A stretch of 64,000 bases of DNA from Runella sp. MFBS21 (GCF_029433105.1 NZ_JARNTW010000001.1:372001-436000), one strand, 5' to 3'; counted from the stretch's first letter, positions 8,218 through 18,485 are shown. Notes: a model not told the origin generated them from the sequence alone. Translations and numbers: made by a program.

Positions 8218-11200
8218 ATGAAAAAATACCTTTGGTTGTTGATGTGGATTGCGAGCCGAGTAGTTACGGCCAATACTACTACGCCTATCACCGATTATTG
8301 GGATCATCTTGCACTCAATGAAGGCCTAAGTCAAAACGAAATCAGAAGTATCGTGCAAGACCATCGCGGAATGATGTGGTTTGGTACACAGGATGGCCTC
8401 AACTGCTACGACGGGCAAAGCATCAAAAAATATCGCCATAATCCCTTCGATTCCACTACTATTACTCACGACGACATTACCTTTTTGTATGAAGATAGCG
8501 CTCATCATCTATGGGTGGGTACAACCAAAGGGCTGAATCGTAAATTAGCACAAAGAAATGTCTTTCAAAATTTTCCTCAAATCGAAGGGATTGTCACTCA
8601 TATTTTGGAAGACAAAAATCACACTATTTGGGTAGGAACTTCGGCAGGCTTGTGGGTTTTGCGTCCTAAAAACAACGATTTTCAGTATTTTTTGTATCGT
8701 CATAATCCCGATGATGCTTCTTCTCTCTCGCACGATTTTGTAGGTAGTATGGCGTTGGATAGTGAAGGGAACATGTGGATAGGGACCGCCAAAGGATTGA
8801 ATAAAGCGTTGGCAGGCTCTACGCTTCATTTCGAAAATGATCGAAATTGTTCTTTGCCTCTTTACCAAAAAGAGCAGTTGCCTACGCATGTTTGGAATGC
8901 CAAAGGAAGAGGCATCTGGGTAAGTACGCCAAAGCAATTTGGATTGTTGAATATTCAAGTTGTTGAAATAGAAGATTTTACTGCTGCCCTCCCTGCTGAT
9001 GTGGTGGTGTCTTCGGTATGTACTGATCATTTGGGAGTGCTTTGGGTAGGCACGCAAGGCAACGGGATTTATCGTTTTCGGTTTGACACAATCACTCGCC
9101 AATTGCTTAGATTAGGAGCTTATCAAGAGGATTTATTGAATAAAAACGGTCTCAAAAGCAGTCATATTACGTGTATTTATGAAGGTAATGAGCCCCAAGA
9201 AGATGTAGTATGGGTGGGGACAAGGGAGTCGGGGGTGCAGTTGTATGCTCGTTCTAAAAATACATTTCGTCATTGGGAACGACTTTTGAAGCAAGAAACT
9301 GCCGCTGGAAAAAGTTTTTTCGGAATCGGGACAGATAAAGAAGGTTTTTTGTGGGCAGGGACTTTTGCAAATCTCTATCGTATCAATCGCCGTACTCAGG
9401 CAATCCGAAAATATGAACTCCCTAAAAATGCTCTCATTGAGACTATCGCCGAAGATGCCAAAGGTACTCTCTGGATGGGCGGAAATGTGGGACTCCTACG
9501 GTACGACCGCCAACGCGATAGATTTGCGGCTTTTCCATTGCCTACCTTCGACAATGTAAGACCGTGGGTATTTCGAATTTACAACGACAGCTCCCACCAA
9601 ATGTGGATAGGAACAAGGTCTTATTTGGCCAAAATAAATGCTGAAGGCAAAACCCAAGTTATCAGAGAAGTAGCTGCTCTCAAAAACACAAAAATAGAAC
9701 TCCGAAATATAGGGGCGATTCAGAAAGATGCCAAAGGGGGGCTGTGGATAGGAATGAGACAAGGATTGGTATATTGGCCTGACGAAGCTACCAAGGCACA
9801 AATATTTCAGAACAATCCCCGTGACCCCAAATCATTGATTGATAATGTGATACTAGATATTCATATCGACACCAAGCAGCGGGTGTGGATATGCACTACA
9901 AAGGGGTTGAGTAGAGTAATAAATGGTAAAGGAAAAATCACTTTTGAACATTTTACTGAAAAAGAAGGCCTCTCCAATTCTTTTGTATATGGGGCACTGA
10001 GTGACTCGAAAGGAAAAATGTGGTTGACTACCAACGGTGGTATTGTGTGCTTCGACCCCGACCGGCATACCTTTCGTAACTATACAGCCAAAGACGGCCT
10101 CGGAGGGGCAGAGTTCAATTCGGGCGGCTTTCACCAAAGTGCTGAGGGAGAGCTTTTTTTTGGGGGTAATGGCATGTTGTTGAGTTGTTGGCCAAACGAA
10201 ATTATCCCCAATCGTCATTTAGCAAAAGTCGCAGTTATTTCTTTCAAAAAGTTTGAAAAAGAATGGGATATTGATAGCCTGCTTGCTTCTCCGCAGCCGA
10301 TTAGTTTCAAGCCAGACGAAAACTTTTTTTCTTTCGAGTTAGCTGCCTTAGATTTTACTAATCCTTCCCAAAATCAATTTGCTTACCGTTTAGAAGGATT
10401 TCAGAAAGATTGGATTGTGGCAGGTACCCGAGGATATTTGAGTTTTACCAATCTTAATCCGGGGCATTATACATTGCACCTGAAAGCAGCCAACAATGAA
10501 GGACTTTGGAACGATAAAAATGTGTTGAGTATTCCGATCTATATTCAGCCGCCCTTTTGGCAAACTTGGTGGTTTTATTTAGGGATAATGTTGGTATTAG
10601 CCACGTCAATCAAAGCCCTTTATGATTATCGGGTACGAATGCGGGTAAAATATTTGTTTGATTTGGAACGGGTGAAATTAGAGGAAAATGAGCGTGTTCG
10701 GAAATTGGCCGCTCAAGACCTTCACGACGAATTTGGCAACACACTTACCCGAATTTCACTATTGACCGAAATCATCAAAACTCGGCTCAATGGTCAAGCA
10801 AATGGTGAAATCGGGACGATGCTTACCAAAATCGGCGACAACTCCAATCGGATGTATCAGGGTACCAAAGATTTTATCTGGGCTATCAATCCTGAGCACG
10901 ACAATTTTTATGAGATAGCAGTTCGATTGAAAGACTTTGGCGACGATGCTTTTGATAAAACGGGTATACGATTTTCGGTAGAAGGACTCAACGACGACCT
11001 CCGCTCTGTCAATCTTTATATGGGAGAAAGTCGGCATTTGGTTTTATTGTTCAAGGAGGCTATCAGCAATACCCTCAAACACGCCCAAGCCCATGAAGTA
11101 AAGCTCACTTTTGGATATGAGAAGGATGAAATGCTCATTGAGTGGCGCGATGATGGAAAAGGTTTTGAAATAGAGCAGATTCGCCAAGGAAATGGATTGA

Positions 11201-11316
11201 CCAACATTCACACGCGTGCTCAAAAGATTGGGGGAGTGGTCATGGTTGACTCCCTCCAAAAGAAGGGGACTTGTGTAAGATTTCGAAAAAAAATCAATGA
11301 AGACGTGAAAAGTTGA
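8218..11316 (+). CDS. two-component regulator propeller sensor histidine kinase (HisKA_3 type)
   Basis: 1032 aa. After a signal peptide (about 1-18) come repeated propeller blades (about 25-690) with recurrent MWFGT/LWVGT/MWIGT strands. A Y_Y_Y domain follows (about 690-775; FAYRLEGFQKDW), then one membrane helix (about 780-802), a short coiled coil and a HisKA_3 dimerisation domain with phospho-acceptor His836 in LHDEFGNT. The HATPase_c domain has FKEAISNTLKHA (N box), DDGKGF (G1) and GNGLTNI (G2). The large periplasmic sensor probably binds a polymer-derived ligand; the propeller/Y_Y_Y class includes polysaccharide sensors. Unlike hybrid systems there is no fused receiver. The partner regulator begins 52 bases downstream on the same strand. 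Confidence 0.93.
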   Translation: MKKYLWLLMWIASRVVTANTTTPITDYWDHLALNEGLSQNEIRSIVQDHRGMMWFGTQDGLNCYDGQSIKKYRHNPFDSTTITHDDITFLYEDSAHHLWVGTTKGLNRKLAQRNVFQNFPQIEGIVTHILEDKNHTIWVGTSAGLWVLRPKNNDFQYFLYRHNPDDASSLSHDFVGSMALDSEGNMWIGTAKGLNKALAGSTLHFENDRNCSLPLYQKEQLPTHVWNAKGRGIWVSTPKQFGLLNIQVVEIEDFTAALPADVVVSSVCTDHLGVLWVGTQGNGIYRFRFDTITRQLLRLGAYQEDLLNKNGLKSSHITCIYEGNEPQEDVVWVGTRESGVQLYARSKNTFRHWERLLKQETAAGKSFFGIGTDKEGFLWAGTFANLYRINRRTQAIRKYELPKNALIETIAEDAKGTLWMGGNVGLLRYDRQRDRFAAFPLPTFDNVRPWVFRIYNDSSHQMWIGTRSYLAKINAEGKTQVIREVAALKNTKIELRNIGAIQKDAKGGLWIGMRQGLVYWPDEATKAQIFQNNPRDPKSLIDNVILDIHIDTKQRVWICTTKGLSRVINGKGKITFEHFTEKEGLSNSFVYGALSDSKGKMWLTTNGGIVCFDPDRHTFRNYTAKDGLGGAEFNSGGFHQSAEGELFFGGNGMLLSCWPNEIIPNRHLAKVAVISFKKFEKEWDIDSLLASPQPISFKPDENFFSFELAALDFTNPSQNQFAYRLEGFQKDWIVAGTRGYLSFTNLNPGHYTLHLKAANNEGLWNDKNVLSIPIYIQPPFWQTWWFYLGIMLVLATSIKALYDYRVRMRVKYLFDLERVKLEENERVRKLAAQDLHDEFGNTLTRISLLTEIIKTRLNGQANGEIGTMLTKIGDNSNRMYQGTKDFIWAINPEHDNFYEIAVRLKDFGDDAFDKTGIRFSVEGLNDDLRSVNLYMGESRHLVLLFKEAISNTLKHAQAHEVKLTFGYEKDEMLIEWRDDGKGFEIEQIRQGNGLTNIHTRAQKIGGVVMVDSLQKKGTCVRFRKKINEDVKS

Positions 11317-11368
11317 GCGTTAGTTGCCATAAAAATTTATATCATCCATAATTTTATTAATTCCAAAA

Positions 11369-11989
11369 ATGATAACCCGTTTGTGCTTGGTCGAAGATGA
11401 TCACCTTATTAGAGAAGCTTTTGCCGATTTGTTGAACAATACCGAAGGTTTTCGGGTAATCAATACTTACTCAAATTGTGAAGACTATCTTCGAAACCTC
11501 GCTACCGACCGTCCTGATGTGGTATTGATGGATTTGGAGCTTCCTCGTATGGGCGGGGTAGAAGGTATCGAAAAAACTAAAAAACTTCGTCCCCAAACGC
11601 AGCTCATTGTAGTGACAGTGTATGAAAATGATGAATTGGTATTTAAAGCACTATGTGCAGGTGCAGGTGGATATCTTACTAAAAATATGCCTCCTAGTAG
11701 GCTCATTGAAGCTATTCGAGAGATACGTCAAGGAGGTGCACCGATGAGTACCAATATCGCACGTATGGTGGTGGCGTCGTTTCAGAAAAATCATCATTCA
11801 CCTCTTACTGCACGCGAAACAGAAGTACTAGAGCGTATTGCCCAAGGAAAAAGCTATACTACTATTGCTGACGAGCTTTTTGTGGATAAAGAAACAATTC
11901 GTACGCATATCAAGAATATTTATTGGAAACTAGAGGTGCATTCAAAAGCGGAAGCCATTGAAAAAGCTCGAAAAGAACGATTGATTTGA
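11369..11989 (+). CDS. NarL/LuxR-family response regulator
   Basis: 206 aa. The receiver domain (1-120) has the acidic pair Glu9/Asp10/Asp11 in VEDDHL, phospho-acceptor Asp55 in VVLMDLELPR, and a Lys in YLTKNMP. The LuxR-type HTH (about 140-206) begins LTARETEVLERIAQGKSYTTIADEL and contains VDKETIRTHIKNIYWKL. It lies 52 bases after the propeller histidine kinase, so it is very likely its cognate DNA-binding regulator. Its targets are unknown; the nearby T9SS proteases transcribed divergently from the kinase are candidates by position only. Confidence 0.93.
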   Translation: MITRLCLVEDDHLIREAFADLLNNTEGFRVINTYSNCEDYLRNLATDRPDVVLMDLELPRMGGVEGIEKTKKLRPQTQLIVVTVYENDELVFKALCAGAGGYLTKNMPPSRLIEAIREIRQGGAPMSTNIARMVVASFQKNHHSPLTARETEVLERIAQGKSYTTIADELFVDKETIRTHIKNIYWKLEVHSKAEAIEKARKERLI

Positions 11990-12052
11990 ATGAGTTGTGT
12001 GGTTAAGGGGCTGAATATGAGTTGTATATTTGGGTGTAAAGTGTAGTTAATT

Positions 12053-12070
12053 AAAATCTATATAGATTTT
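12053..12070. repeat. perfect 18-bp palindrome
   Basis: AAAATCTATATAGATTTT is a perfect inverted repeat with no loop. It lies 64 bases after the response-regulator stop and about 170 bases before gcvP. It could be a protein-binding site or part of the regulator's transcript end. There is no GC-rich stem plus T-run, so it is not a standard terminator. Confidence 0.5.
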
Positions 12071-12194
12071 CAAAGGCTTTAGCTAGTATTTTCGGAGTAT
12101 GACTTTTTTGTAGAATCAGAGCCGCAAAATAAACTTTACTAGTCAAATTTTGTTTTTCCAAGAAAACACCGCAACAAACAGCTTATTTTTTGAC

Positions 12195-12202
12195 TATTTT
12201 TG
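12195..12202 (+). promoter_or_regulatory. candidate -7 element for gcvP
   Basis: TATTTTTG matches the Bacteroidota -7 consensus TAnnTTTG, 34 bases before the chosen gcvP ATG. That would give a leader of roughly 28 bases. No TTG at the expected -33 distance is seen, so support is partial. If correct, it excludes the longer reading frame starting at 12150. Confidence 0.3.
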
Positions 12203-12236
12203 CGGATTCTTACACATATATCGCTCTGATCATCGG

Positions 12237-15116
12237 ATGAAAATCAGTCTTCACCAACAAGAATCCTTCGAGCGCCGTCATCACGGCCAAAGTCCTACAG
12301 ATTTACAAAAAATGCTAAAAACAGTCGGCGTTGGTACGCTCGACGAGCTGATAGAACAGACGGTTCCGGCGGCTATTCGCAGGGCTCAACCGCTCAATTT
12401 GCCAGCACCTAAGTCAGAATTTGACTTTTTGAATGATTTGAAGAAAGTGGCACGTCAAAACCGCATTTTTCAATCTTTCATCGGAATGGGTTATTATGAT
12501 ACGATTGTTCCAAATGTGATTTTGCGGAATATTCTCGAAAATCCCGCGTGGTACACGGCCTATACGCCTTATCAGGCTGAAATTGCCCAGGGGCGTTTGG
12601 AGATGTTATTAAACTTTCAGACGGCCGTGATTGACCTCACGGGTATGGAAATCGCCAATGCCTCGTTGTTGGACGAAGCTACCGCTGCGGCCGAAGCCAT
12701 GACGATGTTGCATAGCCTACGGCCTGCGGCACGCAAAAAAGCCGAAACCTTTTTTGTATCGGAGCGCTGTCATCCCCAGACGATTGATTTGATTTATACG
12801 CGTGCTACTCCGCTCAATATCAATGTAGTAGTAGGAGACCATGCCAAAGTGGACTTGACCGACCCCGCTCTATTTGGGGTATTGGTGCAATATCCGGCTA
12901 CGGATGGTGAAGTGATAGACTATACGGATTTTATTGCTACAGCTCATGAGTTGAGCATATCGGTAGCAGTAGCCGCCGATTTGTTGAGCCTTACTCTCCT
13001 CAAGTCTCCTGGTGAAATGGGGGCTGATGTAGTGGTAGGTTCGGCGCAGCGGTTTGGGGTTCCGATGGGCTACGGTGGGCCTCACGCGGCTTTTTTTGCT
13101 ACCAAAGATGCTTTCAAACGTCAGATTCCGGGGCGTATCATTGGTGTATCGGTAGATGCCGAAGGAAATAGAGCTTTGCGGATGGCACTCCAGACACGTG
13201 AGCAGCACATTCGCCGCGAAAAAGCTACTTCCAATATTTGTACCGCTCAGGTGTTGCTTTCGGTAATGGCTGCGGCCTATGCCGTTTATCATGGCCCCGA
13301 AGGTTTGAAAACCATTGCTTCCAAAGCGCATGGTCTCACAAAAGCCTTTGCGGAAGCAGTGTCGGCGATGGGTTATGAAGTTTTGACTAAAAATTATTTT
13401 GATACGGTTACTGTACAAGTCGGAAATGCTGAAGGCTTGCGCGAAGAAGCCGAAAAACGAGGTATCAATTTACGTTATAATACCAATGGCACCGTAGGTG
13501 TCTCTTTTGATGAAGTAAAATCTTTTGGTGACCTAATAGGAATCTTAGATTTGTTTGCGACTGCTTCGGGCGAAGGGGTGGAAATGACCGTTCCAAGCGA
13601 AATTGAGATAGCTTTTCCCGAAAACTTGGCGCGTCAGTCTAGTTATCTTACGCATCCTGTTTTTAGTACCTACCATACCGAGCATGATATGCTACGTTAT
13701 TTGAAATCGTTGGAAAACAAAGATTTGTCTTTGGTACACTCTATGATTTCGTTGGGTAGCTGTACCATGAAACTCAACGCTACAGCGGAGATGATTCCGG
13801 TTACTTGGCCTGAGTTTGGAAAGATGCACCCCTTTGCTCCTACCAATCAAGCCGCAGGTTATCAGTTGTTGTTTAAACACCTCAACGATTGGCTTTGCGA
13901 AATCACCGGCTTTGCCGCTATGTCGCTTCAGCCTAATTCTGGTGCGCAGGGCGAATACGCTGGTTTGATGGTGATTCGGGCATACCATGAAGCCCGTGGC
14001 GATGCCCACCGCAACGTAGCCTTGATTCCTTCGTCGGCGCATGGTACCAACCCTGCTTCGGCTGTAATGGCAGGCATGAAAGTGGTGGTTACCAAATGCG
14101 ACGAGCGTGGCAACATTGATGTGGAGGATCTAAAAGCCAAAGCCGCACAATATAGCAATGAACTTTCGTGTTTGATGGTGACTTACCCATCTACCCACGG
14201 CGTGTTTGAAGAAAGTATCATTGAGATATGCGAAGTTATCCACAGTCATGGTGGACAAGTATATATGGATGGTGCCAACATGAACGCCCAAGTAGGACTT
14301 ACAAGCCCAGCCACGATTGGAGCGGATGTATGTCACCTCAATCTTCACAAAACTTTCTGTATTCCACACGGTGGCGGTGGTCCTGGTATGGGGCCTATCG
14401 GGGTAGCGGCGCATTTGGTAGAACATCTTCCAGGTCACGTTCAGCTTACCGAAGGCCAAAAAGCAGGAGCAGTCTCAGCAGCCCCTTATGGTTCTGCAAG
14501 CATTCTGACCATATCTCACGCTTATATCGCAATGATGGGTGGCGAGGGATTGACCAATGCTACCAAAATGGCTATTTTAAACGCCAATTATATCAAGCAG
14601 CGTTTGTCTGGTAATGGCGATTATGAAATCCTATACACGGGTACTAATGGCCGCTGTGCGCACGAAATGATTGTGGATTGTCGTCCGTTTAAAGCCGTAG
14701 GCATTGAAGCCGAAGACTTGGCAAAACGATTGATGGATTATGGATTTCATGCACCCACACTGTCGTTTCCGGTAGCAGGTACTTTGATGATTGAGCCTAC
14801 TGAGTCGGAATCTAAGGCTGAACTTGATCGTTTTTGTGATACGATGCTGAGTATCCGTGCCGAAATACGTGAAGTAGAAGAAGGAGTAGCAGATAAAGCT
14901 AACAATGTTCTCAAAAATGCCCCTCACACAGCGCGCGTGGTACTGACCGAAAACTGGGAGCGGCCTTACAGTCGCGAAAAAGCAGCTTTCCCATTGCCTC
15001 ATTTGAGATTTAATAAATTTTGGCCAAGTGTAAGCCGTATCGATTCTGCTTACGGCGACCGTCATTTGATTTGTGCGTGTATTCCTGTAGAAGAGTATGC
15101 ACATGTAGAAGCATAG
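12237..15116 (+). CDS. gcvP: glycine dehydrogenase (aminomethyl-transferring), P-protein
   Basis: 959 aa from the ATG at 12237 ([17 protein letters not shown], a typical GcvP start); the frame stays open for 29 further codons upstream, but these are not GcvP-like. The enzyme is the PLP-dependent decarboxylase of the glycine cleavage system, transferring the aminomethyl group to lipoyl-GcvH. Both halves of the fused homodimer-type protein are present: N-terminal about 1-440 and C-terminal about 460-940. The PLP Lys is Lys705 in [16 protein letters not shown]. Length matches the single-chain bacterial P-protein. gcvT lies 30 kb away in this window and gcvH is not seen, so the system is dispersed. 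An intrinsic terminator follows 26 bases after the stop. Confidence 0.97.
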   Translation: MKISLHQQESFERRHHGQSPTDLQKMLKTVGVGTLDELIEQTVPAAIRRAQPLNLPAPKSEFDFLNDLKKVARQNRIFQSFIGMGYYDTIVPNVILRNILENPAWYTAYTPYQAEIAQGRLEMLLNFQTAVIDLTGMEIANASLLDEATAAAEAMTMLHSLRPAARKKAETFFVSERCHPQTIDLIYTRATPLNINVVVGDHAKVDLTDPALFGVLVQYPATDGEVIDYTDFIATAHELSISVAVAADLLSLTLLKSPGEMGADVVVGSAQRFGVPMGYGGPHAAFFATKDAFKRQIPGRIIGVSVDAEGNRALRMALQTREQHIRREKATSNICTAQVLLSVMAAAYAVYHGPEGLKTIASKAHGLTKAFAEAVSAMGYEVLTKNYFDTVTVQVGNAEGLREEAEKRGINLRYNTNGTVGVSFDEVKSFGDLIGILDLFATASGEGVEMTVPSEIEIAFPENLARQSSYLTHPVFSTYHTEHDMLRYLKSLENKDLSLVHSMISLGSCTMKLNATAEMIPVTWPEFGKMHPFAPTNQAAGYQLLFKHLNDWLCEITGFAAMSLQPNSGAQGEYAGLMVIRAYHEARGDAHRNVALIPSSAHGTNPASAVMAGMKVVVTKCDERGNIDVEDLKAKAAQYSNELSCLMVTYPSTHGVFEESIIEICEVIHSHGGQVYMDGANMNAQVGLTSPATIGADVCHLNLHKTFCIPHGGGGPGMGPIGVAAHLVEHLPGHVQLTEGQKAGAVSAAPYGSASILTISHAYIAMMGGEGLTNATKMAILNANYIKQRLSGNGDYEILYTGTNGRCAHEMIVDCRPFKAVGIEAEDLAKRLMDYGFHAPTLSFPVAGTLMIEPTESESKAELDRFCDTMLSIRAEIREVEEGVADKANNVLKNAPHTARVVLTENWERPYSREKAAFPLPHLRFNKFWPSVSRIDSAYGDRHLICACIPVEEYAHVEA

Positions 15117-15142
15117 TTTTAGCTCCAAATATTGAATTTTAT

Positions 15143-15170
15143 AAAAAAGCCCTCAAAAGAGGGCTTTTTT
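15143..15170 (+). terminator. intrinsic terminator after gcvP
   Basis: AAAAAAGCCCTC-AAAA-GAGGGCTTTTTT: a perfect GC-containing stem with a four-base loop and a T-run, 26 bases past the gcvP stop. Confidence 0.9.
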
Positions 15171-15337
15171 GTTGATATTCAGTGAATTGTAATGTTTGCT
15201 TTTTAGGGATCTAAATCAATGGAAAGATGCTTTGTTTAATTTTTTTATGTAAAGATTAAACAAAATAAAATATTGAAAAGTTATTATGCTGTTCAAAAAA
15301 CAAAAATTTTCCACCCTCTAAAATTCAAACAACGACT

Positions 15338-16303
15338 ATGAAAACTTTTTGGAGAAAGGCGAAAGCCCAAATGGTAGTAATGATGATGGTAGCGGCAGGT
15401 GCTACTTTGGTAGGCTGTAAAGATGAAGAAACTACTCCTACCTCTAACACGGTGACTGATATTGTACTCGCCAACAACGATTTTACTATTTTACGAGCAG
15501 CCGTCACACGAGCAGGACTAGCTGATGCTCTCAAAGGCGGCACACTGACAGTATTTGCCCCCAATGATGCCGCATTCACAGCATCAGGTCTAGATTTGAG
15601 CACCGTCAATTCATTGGATGTTAATACTTTGAGAACGGTGTTGCAGTATCATGTTTTGGGTACCACAATTACAGCTTCAGCTGTACCTACTGCCAACAAC
15701 ACCGAAGTGCCTACCTTAGCGGGTGCCAATGCGTATGTTACCAAAAATGACGGCGGTGTGTCTATCAATGGCGCGCGAGTAATTACGGCTGATGTAAAAG
15801 CAGACAATGGCGTGATACATGTGATAAATCAAGTGATTATGCCTCCTTCAGGAAACCTTCTCCAAGTAGCGCAAGCCAATCCTAACTTTACTTTTTTGGT
15901 GGCTGCTCTCAACAAAGTCATTCAAGCCAATCCTTCGGTAGGGGCTACTGTTACATCAGTATTGACGGGCACTACTCCTTTTACGGTATTTGCGCCTACC
16001 AATACAGCTTTTCAAGCTACTCCTTTTAACAGCATTGAGGCTATCAATGCTGCAAGTGGTGCTACTCTTACTACCCTTACCAATGTATTGTTGGCACACG
16101 TAGTACAAGGACGAGTATTTTCTACCAATTTGACGGCGGGTAATGTCGTAACGGCTGGTAATGCTCCTATTACAGTGACGCTTGGCTCGGGTGTGCAAGT
16201 ACGTGGTGCGGGTAACGGTACCAACAATGCCAATGTAACAAGTGCCAACATCGTGGCTACTAATGGCGTTATCCATGTTATAGATAGAGTAATTTTGCCT
16301 TAA
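15338..16303 (+). CDS. lipoprotein with two fasciclin (FAS1) domains
   Basis: 321 aa. The N-terminus has a positively charged start, a hydrophobic core and a lipobox ending in Cys27 (LVGCKDEE), so it is probably lipid-anchored. FAS1 domain 1 lies at about 42-170 (LTVFAPNDAAFTA ... LQYHVLGTTI ... GVIHVINQVIMPP). FAS1 domain 2 lies at about 175-320 (FTVFAPTNTAFQA ... LLAHVVQGRVF ... GVIHVIDRVILP). FAS1 domains are adhesion modules, so a surface adhesion or matrix role is inferred. It is a single-gene unit, with terminators before (after gcvP) and after. Confidence 0.92.
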   Translation: MKTFWRKAKAQMVVMMMVAAGATLVGCKDEETTPTSNTVTDIVLANNDFTILRAAVTRAGLADALKGGTLTVFAPNDAAFTASGLDLSTVNSLDVNTLRTVLQYHVLGTTITASAVPTANNTEVPTLAGANAYVTKNDGGVSINGARVITADVKADNGVIHVINQVIMPPSGNLLQVAQANPNFTFLVAALNKVIQANPSVGATVTSVLTGTTPFTVFAPTNTAFQATPFNSIEAINAASGATLTTLTNVLLAHVVQGRVFSTNLTAGNVVTAGNAPITVTLGSGVQVRGAGNGTNNANVTSANIVATNGVIHVIDRVILP

Positions 16304-16330
16304 TATTAAGTTTGATTTTAAGGTTTCGTT

Positions 16331-16364
16331 AGGGTGATTTTTAGCAATAAAAATCACCCTTTTT
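16331..16364 (+). terminator. intrinsic terminator after FAS1 lipoprotein gene
   Basis: AGGGTGATTTTT-AGCAAT-AAAAATCACCCT followed by TTTT; 12-bp perfect stem, 28 bases past the stop. Confidence 0.88.
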
Positions 16365-16471
16365 GTTTGTCTTCAAAACTGACAAAAAACAGTTTTAAGG
16401 ATGTTTTTGGTCATCAAATTTGACAAAAAAGGGACGCATTTTGGGGTATCAAAATTAAACCTCAAACAAAA

Positions 16472-16888
16472 ATGAAAAAAAGAGAACCTATTTCGCACAT
16501 CATGACCAAAAACGTGTACACTGTCAATGTAAGTGATGATTTGCACGAAGCGATTGAAATTGTAAAGAAAAACCACATCCGTCATTTGCCCGTATTGGAA
16601 GGCAAAGAAGTGGTGGGGATAATTAGTAGAACAGATATTAATCGATTGACATTCAGCTCGTTGTTTGATAACCAAGAAGGTGCTGATGAGGCTATCTTAG
16701 AGATGCTAAGTATTCCACAAGTAATGACCCCAAAACCGCGTACGGTAGATGCGTTTTTGAGCATTAGAGAGGTAGCGGAGATTCTGGCTACAGAAGAATA
16801 TCACGCTTTGCCTGTCATCGAAAATGGAGAATTGGCGGGGATTGTCACTACTACTGATGTCATCAAATATATGCTTGAACAGTACTAA
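16472..16888 (+). CDS. CBS-pair domain protein
   Basis: 138 aa made almost entirely of two CBS domains (about 7-62 and 78-136). Each has the usual I-x-x-I-M-T/VMTPKP start and the HLPVLEGKEVVGIISRTDI or HALPVIENGELAGIVTTTDV end strand. Stand-alone CBS pairs bind adenine nucleotides and act as regulatory modules; the partner cannot be named. It resembles the CBS part of AcuB-type proteins without an ACT domain. It is followed by a hairpin that directly abuts the photolyase start. Confidence 0.9.
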   Translation: MKKREPISHIMTKNVYTVNVSDDLHEAIEIVKKNHIRHLPVLEGKEVVGIISRTDINRLTFSSLFDNQEGADEAILEMLSIPQVMTPKPRTVDAFLSIREVAEILATEEYHALPVIENGELAGIVTTTDVIKYMLEQY

Positions 16889-16909
16889 GGTTCAAAACAA
16901 TTTCTTCCC

Positions 16910-16945
16910 AAGCCTAGTTTGTAGTCATACAAATTAGGCTTTTTT
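16910..16945 (+). terminator. intrinsic terminator abutting photolyase start codon
   Basis: AAGCCTAGTTTGTA-GTCA-TACAAATTAGGCTT (14-bp stem with one G-U pair in RNA) followed by T-rich bases that end exactly at the photolyase ATG (16946). It terminates the CBS gene, and it leaves no room for a separate leader or Shine-Dalgarno for the next gene. Confidence 0.8.
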
Positions 16946-18253
16946 ATGAATCAACCTTTGACGATATTTTGGTTTCGGCGTGATTTACGTTTGCACGACA
17001 ATGCAGCACTGTATCGAGCCCTTACGGCGGGTAATTCCGTTTTACCTCTTTTTATTTTTGACAAAGAAATCCTTAATCAATTAGAAGATAAAAAAGACCG
17101 GCGTGTCGAGTTTATTCATCAAGCGTTGAGTGAACTTCAAGAGCAATTAACCCAACTAGGAAGCTCGATTGTGGTAAAATACGGTACGCCTTCGGAAGTA
17201 TGGCAACAGCTCATAGAAGAGTACAATATTGGGGAAGTTTATACCAATCATGACTACGAGCCTTATGCTAGAAATCGCGACAAGGCTATTGGCGCTTTTC
17301 TGAATGGGCACGGTATTGCTTTTTATACCCACAAAGACCAGTGTATTTTTGAGAAAAACGAGGTACTGAGCGGCGCAGGAACTCCTTATACAGTGTTTAC
17401 GCCTTATAGCCGAAAATGGAAAGAAACCCTCAATGATTTTTACTTGAAGTCGTACCCTACCGAAAAATATTTTGATGCTTTCTACAAAATCTCTCCTTCC
17501 GCAATCCCCTCTTTGGAAAGTATGGGTTTTGAAAAAGTAGGACTGTCATTTCCTAATAAAAGTGTCAGAGATGAATTGATAAAAAATTATAAAGAACAAC
17601 GTGATATTCCTTCTATTGCGGGTACCTCCCGTTTGAGTGTACACCTACGTTTCGGTACTATTTCGATTCGGGAATTGGCTCGCAAAGCTCAAAAACTCAA
17701 CGAAACCTTTTTGAATGAGTTGATTTGGCGGGACTTTTACATGCAGATTTTGTGGCATTTTCCGCACGTGGGCGAAGGCAAAGCCTTTCGGGCGGACTAT
17801 GATAAAATAGAATGGAGGCAGGATGAAGCTCAGTTTAAGAAATGGTGTGAAGGTCGCACGGGTTACCCGATTGTGGATGCCGGAATGCGCGAACTCAATG
17901 CTACGGGCTTTATGCACAATCGCGTCAGGATGATAGTGGCTAGTTTTTTGACCAAACATTTGCTCATTGACTGGCGTTGGGGGGAGGCGTATTTTGCCCA
18001 AAAACTATTGGATTTTGACTTGTCGGCCAACAATGGTGGTTGGCAATGGGCCTCTGGTTCAGGAACGGATGCCGCGCCTTATTTTCGGATTTTTAACCCT
18101 ACCGCACAGACCCAAAAGTTTGATCCTCAATTGGCTTATATTAAAAAATGGGTACCCGAACTTAACACGTTCGACTACCCCAAGCCGATTGTAGACCATG
18201 CTTTTGCGAGAGAGCGGTGTCTGAAAGTGTATCAGAAGGCATTGAAGGGTTAA
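16946..18253 (+). CDS. phr: deoxyribodipyrimidine photolyase / cryptochrome family
   Basis: 435 aa. The N-terminal photolyase domain (about 4-130) starts IFWFRRDLRLHDN. The FAD-binding domain (about 200-430) has GTSRLSVHLRFGTIS, ELIWRDFYMQ, DAGMRELNATGFMHNR, and WASGSGTDAAPYFRIFNP. These are hallmarks of class I CPD photolyases, which repair UV-induced cyclobutane dimers using light and FADH. The WRDFY and the Asn-rich MHNR and NNGGWQW motifs are intact, so the enzyme should be functional; cryptochrome-like signalling cannot be excluded. The start follows the IFWFRRDLRL family spacing and directly touches the upstream terminator T-run. Confidence 0.95.
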   Translation: MNQPLTIFWFRRDLRLHDNAALYRALTAGNSVLPLFIFDKEILNQLEDKKDRRVEFIHQALSELQEQLTQLGSSIVVKYGTPSEVWQQLIEEYNIGEVYTNHDYEPYARNRDKAIGAFLNGHGIAFYTHKDQCIFEKNEVLSGAGTPYTVFTPYSRKWKETLNDFYLKSYPTEKYFDAFYKISPSAIPSLESMGFEKVGLSFPNKSVRDELIKNYKEQRDIPSIAGTSRLSVHLRFGTISIRELARKAQKLNETFLNELIWRDFYMQILWHFPHVGEGKAFRADYDKIEWRQDEAQFKKWCEGRTGYPIVDAGMRELNATGFMHNRVRMIVASFLTKHLLIDWRWGEAYFAQKLLDFDLSANNGGWQWASGSGTDAAPYFRIFNPTAQTQKFDPQLAYIKKWVPELNTFDYPKPIVDHAFARERCLKVYQKALKG

Positions 18254-18455
18254 ATCCTTATTTAAGAAATAAACGCCTGAGAATGAGCTTGATTCAGTTT
18301 AGTGATTTTTTTCTCAAAGCAGAGAAGAGGCTTCAGATGGGGCATTATTTTGTTTAAACCAACTAATATTTATAGAAATGACATGAGTTTCACGTCTTAT
18401 TGGAGGCCGAGTATGATTTACAGTCAAAAGAGATGTTCTATTAGCGGGTTTACAA

Positions 18456-18485
18456 AAAAAGCCACCTCAGCAAAGGTGGCTTTTT
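18456..18485. terminator. bidirectional terminator
   Basis: AAAAAGCCACCT-CAGCAA-AGGTGGCTTTTT, a 12-bp perfect stem with A- and T-runs on either side. It serves the minus-strand collagen-like gene (ends 18506) and probably the photolyase transcript from the other side. The rest of 18254-18505 shows no gene I can support. Confidence 0.88.

Noticed and set aside
8545-9102. Long antisense reading frame (185 codons) inside the propeller kinase gene
   Set aside because: The opposite frame encodes clear repeated propeller blades; the antisense product is basic, low in pattern and has no family features.
11990-12236. Glycine riboswitch before gcvP
   Set aside because: No tandem aptamer-like helices or expression-platform terminator were recognised; only an 18-bp palindrome and a -7-like element are visible.
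12870-15128. Several antisense frames (up to 182 codons) over gcvP
   Set aside because: gcvP is a fully conserved enzyme; the frames are a by-product of its codon use.
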